Source of the DNA: Akanthomyces muscarius
Lineage: Eukaryota; Ascomycota; Sordariomycetes; Hypocreales; Cordycipitaceae
DNA: 64,000 nucleotides
Direction: 5' to 3'
Assembly (NCBI RefSeq): GCF_028009165.1
Contig: NC_079241.1
Span: 6,758,001 to 6,822,000, forward strand
Part shown: positions 19,962 to 30,732 of the stretch, piece by piece
How positions within the stretch are numbered: the stretch's first letter is position 1
Layout of the letters: every line of letters begins with the position of its first letter
Notes under the pieces: model-generated
Database searches by the model: none
What the model saw: the letters and a program-made list of their open reading frames with translations, nothing else
What the model was told of the DNA's origin: nothing
Program-made: the position numbers and the translations under genes

Positions 19962-22498
19962 ATGCATCTCTTGCGCATACTATCGCGATCTCCTAGAATC
20001 TCCCCTCCTCGAACGCTCGTCCGATTCCACAGACTCTGCTCGACTGGCACCATGGCCTCTATCAAACTGCACAACTCGCTGCACCCCGGTGCACCTGTTC
20101 CCTTTGTCCCAAAGGAAGACGGCAAGGTCAGCTGGTACGTCTGCGGCCCGACAGTTTACGACAAAAGCCACTTGGGCCACGCGCGCAACTATGTTACCTC
20201 GGACGTGATTCGCCGCATTTTGATGCACTATTTCAAGTTAGATGTCAAGTATGTCATGAACATAACGGATATCGACGACAAGGTTGGTTTGCCTTACGCT
20301 CCTCCGCCGGCGCATTGACTCACACGCGCCAGATCATCATCAAAGCCAGACGACAGCGACTCCTCGATGTCGAAAAGAAGAAGCATTACTCTGCCGACGA
20401 ACTAAAACAACTGGGGTTGAGAGCCTTTGTTGCATACGCCGAGAAGAATCTGCCGCTTTTGCTCGAGACTGAGGCGAAACTCAACGAGTCCAACTACCCC
20501 GCCACCAGAGACAAGACCTACGCCAAGGTCCTCGCTGGAGGAACGCTGACTGGTGAGGGCAAGCCCAGCGATGCTGAGGCCAAGGTCAAGATGCATTTAA
20601 GCAACATGAATGTTGCTTCCGAAGCGATTAAGTCGGGCCAGGTCCATCCCGGCTGCGACGAGATTCTGCTACCCTACCTCGACTCTCTGTACAAGGAGAC
20701 GGTCGATACTAGCGATCAGACCATGTTCACCGACCTCACCAAAGCCATGGAAGATCTATTTATGCAGGACTTGGATTCTCTCAATGTATTGCCTCCCGAC
20801 GTCATCACTCGCGTCACCGAATATGTTCCTCAGATTGCCGACTTTGTCCAGCGCATTGTCGAAAAAGGCTTTGCGTACGAAGCCGATGGCTCCGTCTACT
20901 TTGATATTACTGCCTTTGAAAAGGCTGGCAACACGTACGCCAGACTGAGACCCGACAGCAAAAACGACAAGGCCCTGCAAGAAGAAGGCGAGGGTGCTCT
21001 GTCCACCAACGTCGGCGGCAAGCGTTCGCCCGGCGACTTTGCGCTGTGGAAGAAGTCCAAGCCCGGTGAGCCGTTCTGGCCCAGCCCCTGGGGCGAGGGT
21101 CGTCCTGGCTGGCACATTGAGTGCTCCGTCATGGCCTCTGATATTCTTGGCTCCCAGATGGATATTCACTCGGGTGGTGTTGACCTTGCATTCCCTCACC
21201 ACGACAATGAGCTGGCTCAGAGTGAAGCCTACTTCTATGAGCCTGGCAAGGGTGAGCATACTTGGGTCCGCAACTTCCTGCATACGGGCCATTTACACAT
21301 TGCTGGCTCCAAGATGTCCAAGTCCCTCAAAAACTTTCAGACTATTCAGGATGCCCTTGCCACCACGTTCAACGCTCGCCGCATGCGCGTTGTTTTTTTG
21401 ATGGGCAAGTGGAACGACGGCGTTGAAATCTCACCCGACATGATTACCCAGGCTGATAGCTGGGAGTCCACCATCAGTAACTTTTTCACCAACACGAAAT
21501 CCTGGCTCGCTGAGGCTGGTGGCAGCGCCGGTATCCAGAACCTGTCTCTGTCTGGCAAGTCTGGCTCTCCTCTCATCTCCGAGCTGGAGCAGGCCAAGTC
21601 CGAGGTTAACGCCGCTCTCTCCAACTCTTTTGATACCCCTCGCGCCATGCTTGTAATGCTCAAGCTTGTCAACACCACAAACGCCTATCTCAAGGATAAC
21701 AAGGACGTCAATCTAGCCGAAGTTGAGGCTATTGCTCGATGGCTCACCAACCTGGTTGGGATTTTCGGCCTCGACGCTAACGCCAAGCCTCCCTACAACA
21801 GCCTTGGATGGGCGTCCGTCATTGCCGACAACGTCGACCCGAAGACTGCTGTTGAGTCTTACAAGTCCATGATGGACAAGGTCAAGGCCGATGTCAAGGC
21901 ACTGTCCTTGGACAGCGAGACCATTGCTTCATTATTTGCCAAAGATCCTGCCAGTGACTTCCATGCCATTGCTCAAAGCGGCTCCAAGGACATTGAGCAG
22001 CTGTCTCTACCATACCTCCGCGTGGCTGCTCAGCTCCGTGACGAGCTCCGCCGTGTGGTGTCTGCGCAAACCCCTGATATCAAGAAGGCTATTCTCAGCC
22101 TGACCGACCGTATCCGTGACCACGATTTTACGAACCTGGGCGTCTACCTGGACGACCGTCCGGACAACCAACCCTCGCTCATCAAGTTTATCCCCGCCGC
22201 CGAGCTCATTGCCGCGCGCGAGGAAAAGGCGGCCGCGGCCGCCGACAAGGCGAAGAAGAAGGAAGAGGCTCGCATCGCGCGCGAAAAGGCCGAGCAGGAG
22301 GCGCGCGAAAAGGCCAAGATGCCCCCGCAGGACATGTTCAAGACGGACGAGCGCTACAGCCTGTGGGACGAGCAGGGCCTGCCGAGCAAGATGAAGGACG
22401 GCAGCGATGTGCCCAAGAGCCAGCAGAAGCAGAACAAGAAGAATTGGGATAGACAGAAGAAGGCGCATGACGACCTGAAGGCCAAGGGCGGTCTATAA
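19962..22498 (+). CDS. CRS1: Cysteinyl-tRNA synthetase, probably dual-targeted
   Basis: Charges tRNA-Cys with cysteine using ATP. Exon 1 ends at 20282 and exon 2 is 20333-22498; the 50-nt intron has an unusual GTTGGT donor. Two in-frame starts are visible. ATG 20052 (MASIKLHN) gives the 798-residue cytosolic form. ATG 19962 adds 30 residues with six Arg and no acidic residue, a good mitochondrial presequence. Class I features of CysRS are present: YVCGPTVYD, the HIGH-type HLGH at 40-43, WHIECS and HHDNE zinc-site segments, and KMSKS at 404-408. The C-terminus has a long Lys/Ala/Glu-rich helix and a basic tail typical of eukaryotic CysRS. Yeast also makes both forms from one gene, which supports the reading. 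Numbers refer to the short form. Confidence 0.95.
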
Positions 22499-22906
22499 AA
22501 GAAGCATTCATAAGATAGAGGAGTTGTTGGGTTAGTAGCGTAAAAAGAATACATTTCACAAACCTGATTATCATGGGGGGTTTTCACTAGTTTTTGGCTC
22601 TCACGTCGCACGCGATGCCCGTGTTATGCCACTATTGGAGCTGCAATAGATTCCCTGCGCAATCAGCGGCTAGACGGGAGCTGTTATGATCACGACGGGA
22701 ACTATTTTTAACAGTTCTGAGTTTCTTTCTTTCAGCTGGTCAACTAAATAAAGAAGACTCTGTTCGTGTTTGGCCCTAGCTGATTCACGTCAACAAGGGC
22801 AGCCATGAATTATATATGCAATTGCTTAATTGTATACGTATGAGTTTTCAATTTTTACAGTATTTCACGTTGATGCCTCCAGAAGCGGCCCCTCCCTTGG
22901 CTAGGA
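22499..22906. other. Convergent 3' flanks
   Basis: Untranslated ends of CRS1 and of the carboxypeptidase gene. AT-rich, no gene seen. Confidence 0.5.
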
Positions 22907-24652
22907 TCATTGCCTGCGCAAAATGGCCTGCTTAAAGTTCCTCGCAAACTTGCCCCTCCTCGCCGGCGACGCGTTGCCGCCGCCGCTCTTGGGCCACGGC
23001 GCGCCTGGCCCGTTGGTATCCGTATCGTACGTCAAGTTCTGCGGCGTCACCTCCCACTGCACCGTCGCATTCCCCTCGCGGAACATGCTCTCCGCGGTTC
23101 CCTTGCTGCGGTAGAAGCACTTGCTGGTAACATTCACCTTGCCTGTGGCAATGTCCCTGCCGTTGACGACGCGCTCAAAGAACTCGAGCGACGCGAGGGG
23201 CTGGTAAAAGGGCACCTCGTGGCCGGACTCGTAGAAGCGCGTGAAGCTGAACTTGCGGCTCTGCTTGACCTGCGCGTGCACCTTGCCGTCGCTCGTGGAG
23301 AGGTTGGCGAAGCCGGCGCGCGACCAGCCGGGCACGTCGACCATCTCGGCGACCTTTTGGAAGCCGAGCCAGTTGCAGTTGTAGTCGGCGTCGCCGGCGT
23401 ACAGCGCGACGTTGACGTCGTGCCGGACGAGGTCCTGCAGGGCCTCGATGGCGCCGACGCCGCGGCCGTCGTCGCCGGTCGAGGTAAAGGCCGCGCCGAC
23501 GGCGGCGCTGAAGCCGGTAAAGTTGGTAAAGGCGCCGATGGCGTCGAGGACGTCCGCCCTGTTGAGGTAGTCGCGGTAGAAGCCGTAGGGGAAGGGATCC
23601 GGGTTCAGCTCGCGAATGTCGTACTCGTCGCGGTTGGCGTAGCGCCCGAGAAAGGTCTCGACGTTATCGGCGCAGAAGCCGTCGGCGGTGCGGCACTGCT
23701 TGTCGTCGCCGTTCCTGGCGCACTCCTCCAGCCCGTCGATGCACTTGCCCGGGCCGTAGAGGTTGTCGAACAACTTGTCCTGGATGGTCTTGTTGTAGGG
23801 GGAAAAATCGTAGGTGTTGCCCGGGGAGACGGTAAAGTTGTAAAACGCCTGGTAGTGGGTGATGGGGTGCACCCAACCGTTGCCGATGAGGACGCTGCGG
23901 AGGTCGATGCTGGCGGCCCCCGTGATGTTTTTCTCGTTCTGCTTGACAAAGTAGTCGTTGAAGATGGGGCCGTAGTGGCCGCCGTAGGACTCGGTGGCAA
24001 AGTGCACGCCCTGGCGCGCGTACTGCGGGAACGCGCCCATGAAGCCCTGCAGGGTGCGCCACATGTTGGGCGCGGCGTTGACGGTCGAGTTGGCCGTGAG
24101 GTTGGCGTACGGCAGCGAGTACGTGCCGCAGGTGCCGTTGGAGTTTCCGGGGCAGGTGTTGTTGGGGAGCACAATGATCTCGCCCGTGTCGTCGTTGACC
24201 ATGCCCGGCACGGGCACCGAGTACGAGAAGCCGACCTGGGTGGGCTGGTCGACAAAGAGCAGGTTGCTGGCGCGCGACCACGAGTGCGGGTTGTCGTAGA
24301 CCTTGCCGACGTTGTCGACGCGGCACGGGCCGAGCTCCTCGAATAGTCCAATCATGGACGAGGAGCCGGGGCCGCCATTTATCCAGATGGTGAGCGGCGC
24401 CTCGCGCGGGTCGACCTCGCGCGCCTCGAAGAACCAGAAGAAGCTGTGCTGGTCCTCGGCGACGTCGGCGTAGCCGGAGAAGCTCTTGACGTCGGGGTTC
24501 AGCTCGCAGATGCCCGTCGGCACCTGCTTGTAGCGCACGGCAACGTCGGCGTACCCTGTGACGTTGGTGAGGCCCTTTGGCGCGGGGACGAACTGGGCGA
24601 CGGCTGTGCCAAGCCCGACGAGGAGGCTAGACAGCCGATGTATAGCAACCAT
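22907..24652 (-). CDS. Secreted serine carboxypeptidase (S10 family)
   Basis: A single exon of 581 codons with a real ATG. Residues 1-19 form a signal peptide (ending TAVAQ). The enzyme removes C-terminal residues from peptides. The S10 landmarks are all present: NGGPGSSS oxyanion segment, the nucleophile in ESYGG at Ser222, the acidic GDADYNCNW segment around 421-423 and the catalytic His in SGHEVP at 478. Many N-x-S/T sites suggest a glycosylated, extracellular or vacuolar enzyme. The ending is a basic low-complexity tail without a clear GPI signal. Length is at the upper end for the family. GC-rich codon use creates a 478-codon shadow frame on the other strand. Fungal enzymes of this kind serve nutrition or host protein breakdown; the exact substrate cannot be read from sequence. 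Confidence 0.93.
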   Translation of the reverse strand: MVAIHRLSSLLVGLGTAVAQFVPAPKGLTNVTGYADVAVRYKQVPTGICELNPDVKSFSGYADVAEDQHSFFWFFEAREVDPREAPLTIWINGGPGSSSMIGLFEELGPCRVDNVGKVYDNPHSWSRASNLLFVDQPTQVGFSYSVPVPGMVNDDTGEIIVLPNNTCPGNSNGTCGTYSLPYANLTANSTVNAAPNMWRTLQGFMGAFPQYARQGVHFATESYGGHYGPIFNDYFVKQNEKNITGAASIDLRSVLIGNGWVHPITHYQAFYNFTVSPGNTYDFSPYNKTIQDKLFDNLYGPGKCIDGLEECARNGDDKQCRTADGFCADNVETFLGRYANRDEYDIRELNPDPFPYGFYRDYLNRADVLDAIGAFTNFTGFSAAVGAAFTSTGDDGRGVGAIEALQDLVRHDVNVALYAGDADYNCNWLGFQKVAEMVDVPGWSRAGFANLSTSDGKVHAQVKQSRKFSFTRFYESGHEVPFYQPLASLEFFERVVNGRDIATGKVNVTSKCFYRSKGTAESMFREGNATVQWEVTPQNLTYDTDTNGPGAPWPKSGGGNASPARRGKFARNFKQAILRRQ

Positions 24653-25219
24653 GTTTTGGGTAGGAAGTCTCAGTGTCGTTGGCTTGTCTCTGATGTACTT
24701 GCTTGTAAGTTAGGAGCAAAGTTGAGAAGATAAAAACTGAGCTCCCTCCTCTCGGAAACTGGAGCAGTCAAAGTCTCCGTCTTGCATTCTCCGAGACATG
24801 GCTCCAGGTGCCGGTAAATAGATAACTAACTAGCTAATTTATCAATTCCCCGGCGCCCTGGAAGCACGAATCAGCGGGGTTGTGGGCATTAATTAAGTGC
24901 CCAGTTGCTTAAAGAGGCAGGTCAGGAAAGCCCCAGTGGAGAAGACCATGTGCTGGGTTGCGGGTGGCTGGACTTTGGCCAGGAAGGCTACGACTGGTGA
25001 GTCAGGCGGCGCTGCTCACTTCCGTACAGAGTAACATTAGTTAAGGATACCTGCCGTGAGACAACCCGTGTCTAACTGTTTAGACACTGCCTCAGCAAAG
25101 CCCCGACGACGAGACTGTGAAGAATTGATGAGTAAATATTCGATTTCGTGTAATGGGCCCGAAGGAGGACGCTACTGAGTAGAGCAGACTAGCTGGAGAA
25201 ATAACTGGCTGCTCTCACA
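24653..25219. other. Carboxypeptidase promoter
   Basis: Upstream region of the carboxypeptidase gene and 3' flank of the oxygenase gene. No gene seen and no clear core element. Confidence 0.45.
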
Positions 25220-26344
25220 TTACACGTCATTCTTTAGCTTTTGCATGTCTGCCAACCGCTTCCTAACCCAATCCCGACAGCTAATCTCCTCGTACTTTGC
25301 CTTTTCCCCCTCGGCGACGCACGTCTCCAGCACGCCGCAGCTCTCGTGGAACCCAAAGCCCCAGAAGAACGCAATGCTCACGCGCTCGCGGCCGCTCCAG
25401 TTCTGCGCGCGGTGCACGGTGCTCACGTAGCGGTCGTTTGTGATGCGCTGCATGTAGTCGGCAATGTTGACGACAAATGACCCGCGGATCGGCGCGGCGC
25501 GGATCCACTGGCCCTCGCGGTTCAGGACCTGCAGCCCGCCGGTGTCGTCCTGCCAGAGAATCGTAAAGAGCTGAAAGTCGGTGTGCGAGCCGATGGAGAC
25601 GCGCGCGGCCGGCTCCCTGGGCTCCGCGCCGCCTGCGCGGGCAGCGCCCCCGGGGATGGGCGGGTAGTAGTTGACGGCCATTGCGCATCCTGGATACTCG
25701 GACTTTTTGTCAAAGGCGTCCTCGGGCAGGTCGAGAGAGAGAGCGAATGCATGCGTCAGGGTCCGGGCCAGCTTCATGCCGGCTTGGAAGTGCGCCTTGG
25801 CCGACCTGCCGAATTCAGGCTGGTTTGCCGTCTCGGCAAAGGCGTCGTCCTCATGAATGAAGCCGTCACGCACAGTCTGCGGGATCGCATCCTGGTCCGG
25901 GACCATGGGGTCCCAGCGTGGGTCGTAGCGAAACTGAAAGGCCTCCCGGACGTCGACGCCCTCGGTTGGGTTGATGGACGAAAAATCTGGGGGCCGATAT
26001 CCATTCGGCATACCTTTGGTGTGCGCGCGGGCGCGCAGCTTAATGTCCAGGTCCTGTCGGAAAAAGTCCCGGGCGGCATGGCCCGAGGCGTCGGTGACGT
26101 CGAGCGGCACGCCGTGGTTGACAATGTAGAAGAAGCCCGTGTTGGTGGCCGCGTCGCGGATGCGGGCGGCCACGGCCTTGCGGGCTTCGAGGGTAGAGGA
26201 CGCGCCGACGAGATCGGCAATGTCAATGATGGGGATCTCGGACGGGAGGGCGTCGCGGAGCGGGGCTTGAAGTATCGTCCTGGTGACAGGCCCGTCCGGT
26301 GAGGCGAGCTGGATGGTGGTGGTTGCGGTTGCTGCGGCGGCCAT
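25220..26344 (-). CDS. 2-oxoglutarate/Fe(II)-dependent oxygenase (IPNS-like)
   Basis: A single exon of 374 codons from the first in-frame ATG; the frame upstream has only a TTG. The N-terminal DIOX_N part contains the typical IPIIDIADL and FFYIVNHGVP segments. The double-stranded beta-helix has the iron ligands His254 and Asp256 (SHTDF) and His311 (STVHRA), and the RVS segment that binds 2-oxoglutarate. Proteins of this group oxidise small molecules in secondary metabolism or detoxification; the substrate is unknown here. No signal peptide, so probably cytosolic. Length is usual for the family. No biosynthetic core enzyme (PKS, NRPS, terpene cyclase) is nearby, so a metabolite cluster is not supported. 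Confidence 0.9.
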   Translation of the reverse strand: MAAAATATTTIQLASPDGPVTRTILQAPLRDALPSEIPIIDIADLVGASSTLEARKAVAARIRDAATNTGFFYIVNHGVPLDVTDASGHAARDFFRQDLDIKLRARAHTKGMPNGYRPPDFSSINPTEGVDVREAFQFRYDPRWDPMVPDQDAIPQTVRDGFIHEDDAFAETANQPEFGRSAKAHFQAGMKLARTLTHAFALSLDLPEDAFDKKSEYPGCAMAVNYYPPIPGGAARAGGAEPREPAARVSIGSHTDFQLFTILWQDDTGGLQVLNREGQWIRAAPIRGSFVVNIADYMQRITNDRYVSTVHRAQNWSGRERVSIAFFWGFGFHESCGVLETCVAEGEKAKYEEISCRDWVRKRLADMQKLKNDV

Positions 26345-27256
26345 TGTGCCAAGAGCTAATCCGAGTAACCTTCGTCGCGGTTTGGTTTTATTGGATATCT
26401 GGTGTAGCGCGCGCGATGAAGAAATGGACAAGTTGACATGCGATTGAGCTGATGATCTACGACTATATAAGTACTCATGTAGGATTTCTGGTACGTACCG
26501 TTGTCGGCGTTTCGGGGCGCGACACCCCTCATTTAGCGTCGAGCGGTGTTGACACCGAGGAGCGACTATTCAAGATGTTTATGCTACAGTAGCAAGCGTA
26601 ATAAAATCTTCCGGTATAGCAGGGCCATGTCTTGTTAGAAGGCCTGATAGCAGATGGCAATCCTGTGATCAGACTGCTTCAATACACGCTGCAAGTCATG
26701 GTTCGATAAGACGTCATTTAATGCAACCCCATGCAGGCGGTGCACTCAACAGATTGCGACAGCGTTATTGAGAACATTCCTATTGCCACGGATGCTATGG
26801 TGACATTTCCGCTCGAGGTCTGCCAGAAATGGCATTGGCCACGCGATAGACGTCCCGGGCGATGTTCAGGGTTCTTCTTTAAAGTGTTAAAAAAGAGAGT
26901 CTGCTTCGCCACTGCCCAGGCCGCCCCGTTCTGCCACTGGTGCGCCGGGCGTTGCGCTATGATGCAATCAATCCGCAAGGCTGCGATGAGGCTAACAGAG
27001 GCCGCCACGCTGGCTCCAAGGCCGCGGCGAGAATTATTGTACACTTAACCACTGCAGATCCTGCAAAGATTTTGAGATTTTGCGATATTCATCCCGCACT
27101 TTAAAACTTTATTTAGCGGCAACGTTTACACTTGCGCCAGTATCGGAGCAAACCAGGCAATCGCAACTCAGCAGATCAGCGCCCACACTAATCTACATCA
27201 TCGATCAAACCCGTCTCATTAGCTGCCCGAGTCATCTTACCCACGAATCAGGAAAC
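26345..27256. other. Divergent promoter region
   Basis: It lies between the leftward oxygenase and the rightward coiled-coil gene. A TATATA element is at 26464-26469. Two overlapping frames of about 105 codons at 26718-27048 lie on opposite strands and have no family features, so I do not call them. Confidence 0.5.
26464..26469 (-). promoter_or_regulatory. TATA-like element before the oxygenase gene
   Basis: TATATA about 120 bases upstream of the oxygenase ATG, at a spacing usual for a fungal core promoter. The motif is symmetric, so orientation is taken from the gene. No TSS data. Confidence 0.35.
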
Positions 27257-28480
27257 ATGACGAGCTCGGTAGAGCAAGAGATATTCAACGCTGGAGAGCG
27301 GAACACCCAACTCCTCGAAACGCTCGCCAGCACAGACGGCGCCGGGTCGGCGCTCGCTGAACACAAGCGCTTCCTGCAAGACCTGCAGGACCAACTGAAG
27401 CAGTCGAACAAGCGCATCCAGAAACTCGACGCAGAACGGCAAAAGCGCCTCGGCGAGCACGAAAAATACCGCGACAGCCACGTGCGGCGGTTCGTGTTCA
27501 AGGCGTCGGGCAAAAAGGAGAAGTTTGCGCAGCGCGCCGAGGACGGCGAGCGCGAGTACTTTAAAGCGCTGCAGGACTCCCAGCAGGAACACGGCGTCAA
27601 CGACTCCATCACGGCGCAAGTCGACGATGCCCAGCGCGCCGAACCAGAGCTGCAGGCCGAGGTGGACAGGCACGACAGGGCGCAAAAGGAACTCGACAGC
27701 CTCTACGCCCGCATCTTTGACGGCCCGACGCCGCAGTTCCCGGAGGAGGACGCGCGGGAGCAGCGGTACGCAGCGGCGCTGCACGCCCACCAGCGGACGC
27801 GCGCGCGGTTCGACGCCGAGACGCAGGCCGTCGCGCAGCTCAACCTCGCCGACCGGGCCATGACGCGCGCGCTGCAGGAGATTGACCAGGCGCTGGGCTA
27901 CTCGCGCATGGACATGTTTGGCGGCGGCGCCATGTCGGACATGATGGAGCGCAGCCACCTGTCGCAGGCGGACCGGCTGGTGCTGCTCGCGCGCAACCAC
28001 GCCGAGCGGGCGCGGCGCGCGTCGCCGCAGGTGCGCGACCTGCCCGAGGTGCACATCAACCACGGCAGCATCATGTCGGACGTCTTCTTCGACAACATCA
28101 TGACCGACTACGCGTTCCACCAGGAGATCAAGCGCGGCCAGCAGGAGCTCCTGCGCTGCTACAACTGCCTCCAGGACCTGGGCAGCTCGGCGGACGCGAG
28201 GCGGCAGACGCTGCAGGAGCAGCTGGGGAGGCAGGAGCAGGAGCTCAAGGCGGCGCGGGCCGAGCTGCAGCGTGCGAGGGAGGAGGTGTTTCGGTCGGTG
28301 CTGCGAGGACAAGGCGGCGGCGATGACATTGGAGGGAATGGTGTCGGAGGGAATGGTGTGGCAGAGGCGCCGCGAAGAGTAGACTCCTTGCCTCCGGCGT
28401 ACGAAGCGACTGTGCAAAGAGATGCCGCCCCGGCTTATGAGGCTGGAAATACTTTGACTGCTGTGCCGGACAAGTCGTAA
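27257..28480 (+). CDS. Coiled-coil protein with PPxY motif
   Basis: 407 codons from the first ATG (MTSSVEQE). I do not recognise the family. Residues 20-200 are charged, rich in Gln, Glu, Arg and Lys, with long predicted coiled-coil stretches; a second helical block at about 290-350 includes a C-x2-C pair (CYNC). Between them is a Met-rich segment (MDMFGGGAMSDMMERS). The tail contains LPPAYEA, a PPxY motif of the kind bound by WW domains of Rsp5/Nedd4 ubiquitin ligases, and a related APAYEA. No membrane segment or signal peptide. A cytosolic scaffold or adaptor is a reasonable guess; the coiled coil and PPAY are seen, the role is inferred. The GC-rich codons produce a 439-codon antisense shadow. 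Confidence 0.75.
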   Translation: MTSSVEQEIFNAGERNTQLLETLASTDGAGSALAEHKRFLQDLQDQLKQSNKRIQKLDAERQKRLGEHEKYRDSHVRRFVFKASGKKEKFAQRAEDGEREYFKALQDSQQEHGVNDSITAQVDDAQRAEPELQAEVDRHDRAQKELDSLYARIFDGPTPQFPEEDAREQRYAAALHAHQRTRARFDAETQAVAQLNLADRAMTRALQEIDQALGYSRMDMFGGGAMSDMMERSHLSQADRLVLLARNHAERARRASPQVRDLPEVHINHGSIMSDVFFDNIMTDYAFHQEIKRGQQELLRCYNCLQDLGSSADARRQTLQEQLGRQEQELKAARAELQRAREEVFRSVLRGQGGGDDIGGNGVGGNGVAEAPRRVDSLPPAYEATVQRDAAPAYEAGNTLTAVPDKS

Positions 28481-29463
28481 TGACAGAGCCTGAGGTGGGT
28501 GGCGATTTATCACGACGATTACCGAATATAGTATAGCAGAAACGCATTCTAGACTGTATACTCCCACTTGGCAAATAATATGATACCCCTGCGCTTTTCC
28601 CTTTTTTTGATCCTCGCACTTGTACGCGTATCCGCGGTCTTGACGGTTCAGACCCAGTGGCTTGGAGCTAGAAACCCCAGCCGTTGAAGTTGGGTGGTAG
28701 CAGCACCGGCTTTACGCCACATGCGATCCAACCAATCGCATGCTCTCAAGAATTGAGCATATGCAATTAAACTTGTTCGAATGGCAATCATAGTAGAGAT
28801 GATTCCAAACAAGATCCCGGTTCCATGACACTCGACCCGGCCGAGAGCCCCGCTTTTCCACGGCGGCGCCTCCGATCGTCACAGCCGGGCGCAGGAAATA
28901 CGAATCGGCCAATCACAGCGCAGCCTCGCACCCAGTCGTCGCCAGCAACACCGGCCCCTGGTGCTTATTCTAAAGCCAAAAAAATTCGAGGGGACGCGCA
29001 AAGGCTTGGCTTGCATCTTTTTTTGCTGTGGGCTTGTTAAAACCCACAGAGGTCGGTGGCTATAATCCGCCGGCAAGTGTACGATCCACTGGCATTGCGG
29101 CTGAAATAAGGAAGACGTCACCAACAACAACCACGCAAGCCGGTGTCTTCAGATTGCCGGAGGCTGCGTTTACTCTTCCTTCTCATTGATGGCTAACTGG
29201 AGACGACGTCGAATTACGATATATACGATGAGAATAGGCAAGGACTAAGACCAAGACTGTCGTGGCTATAAGGCGAGCGCATCACCCACGGGTTCTTTGT
29301 GCAGTTATTCGATCATCGCGTACCAACTTCAAAACACCAATTGCGACGACTTTTTCCTTTTTTGTCTTGTCTTGTCCTCGATTCCTTTCCGGCAACTTCT
29401 CAATCAGCCTGCTGCGACTTTCACTCATTTTCTCTCGACTTCCCAACTCGAGAATCGTTCACA
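28481..29463. other. Intergenic region before the RTA1-like gene
   Basis: About 1 kb with no gene. The last 200 bases are CT-rich, as expected for the leader of the RTA1-like gene. Confidence 0.5.
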
Positions 29464-30421
29464 ATGAGCCAACCTACACACTCATGTCAGTACAACCTAT
29501 CCGTCCATCCCATCAAGCCTCTCCCTTCACCACTGACACATCCCTCTGCCAGCCATTCGCCGCGCCGGCTACGTCGACCCCAACTTCCCCAACCCCAACG
29601 GCCCGCAAGACGTCTCCATCATCATCTACGGCTTCACGCCCTCCTTTGCCCTCGCCGTCTTCGCCGCCGTCTTCTTCTTCCTCTACCTCGTCGTCCACAC
29701 CGTGCAGACCGTGCGCTTCAGATCCTGGTGGTTCATCACCTTTACCGTCGGCCTCGTCTTTGAGATTGTCGGGTACTGCGCGCGCGCCCTCTCCGCGAAA
29801 AAGGACCCGTACCACCTCATCTACTTTGTCCTCAACTACTTCTTCATCGTCACCGCGCCCGTCTTCCTCGCCGCGGGCATCTACACCATCCTCTCGGTGC
29901 TCATCGGCCGGCTGGGCCGCCGCCACGCGATCCTCGCGCCCAAGGTCATCCTCTGGTTCTTCATCGTCTCGGACGTCATTGCCACGATTACGCAGGTCGC
30001 CGGCGCGGCGCTCATCGGCAAGATGGAGTCGGACCGCAAGGACCCCACGACGGCGAACAATATCCTTCTGGGCGGCCTAGCGTACCAGGTCTTTTCCATG
30101 GGCGTCTATGTCATTGTCACGGCCGTTTTCCTCTGGCGTGCCCGCCACGATCTGCGTCGCGATGGTCTGACGAGCTTTGCTTGGTCTTTTGCGGCAGCGA
30201 CGGTCCTCATTTATCTCCGGACTACCTTTCGTCTGGCCGAGACGGCCGAGGGTCTGTTTGGAAAGCTGCAGACCCACGAAATCTACTTTGCCTGTCTTGA
30301 GTTTGCGCCCGTCGCTTTGGCTGTCTTGCTCGTGGGCTGCTTCCATCCTGGTCGCTGCATCAAAAAAGGCACCACCGTAGAAGAGGACAAGCTGCCTCAT
30401 CGCACAGTCTCGCATGTCTAG
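29464..30421 (+). CDS. RTA1-like seven-helix membrane protein
   Basis: Exon 1 is 29464-29485 and exon 2 is 29553-30421. The 67-nt intron uses a GTCAGT donor and a CTGCCAG acceptor; joining at TCA-T|CC gives 296 residues. The start of exon 2 reads RRAGYVDPNFPNP, then seven hydrophobic segments begin near residue 32. The pattern WWF near TM2, the conserved EIVGYCARA segment and FRLAETAEG before TM7 are typical of the RTA1/RSB1 family. Members are linked to resistance to 7-aminocholesterol and to export or movement of sphingoid bases and other lipids at the plasma membrane. The C-terminal tail is short and charged. Length matches the family (about 300). The GH18 gene starts 312 bases downstream on the same strand. 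Confidence 0.9.
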
Positions 30422-30732
30422 AATCGGTATTGGTCACAGGTGGTTGTGAGCGAGATTGGCTTAGTCGTCTGCTCTGTATGGCGGTGCTTCCGTGTGCCGC
30501 TAGCCCTGCAGGGCCCTGTTATTTAAGCGACTTGATAGTATTGTTCAAATTAGCATATTTATATTATAGACTTACAATTCAACCTTTACAATTTTTCTTG
30601 CCTAGCCTTTGCGTCGTGTCTGTGTAAGTCGCACGCAACCTTGGTGGGGGGGGCACGCTCCTTGCGCCTCGTCTCTGCCCCGCGGCGCCCTCATTTCTCA
30701 AACCCAGCTCCAACCTCACCTCTTCTCACACC
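30422..30732. other. Short spacer with GH18 promoter
   Basis: 311 bases holding the end of the RTA1-like transcript and the GH18 promoter. No further feature seen. Confidence 0.45.

Noticed and set aside
22910..24346. 478-codon rightward frame over the carboxypeptidase
   Set aside because: Shadow of GC-rich codons; the leftward S10 protein has all catalytic residues.
26718..27048. Overlapping frames of about 105 codons in the divergent promoter
   Set aside because: Each exists on one strand opposite the other, with no family features or splice sites.
27248..28567. 439-codon leftward frame over the coiled-coil gene
   Set aside because: Antisense shadow made of Leu/Arg/Val-rich low-information sequence.
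29262..30080. 272-codon Ser/Pro/Arg-rich frame over the RTA1-like gene
   Set aside because: Out-of-frame shadow; the spliced RTA1-like frame fits the family.
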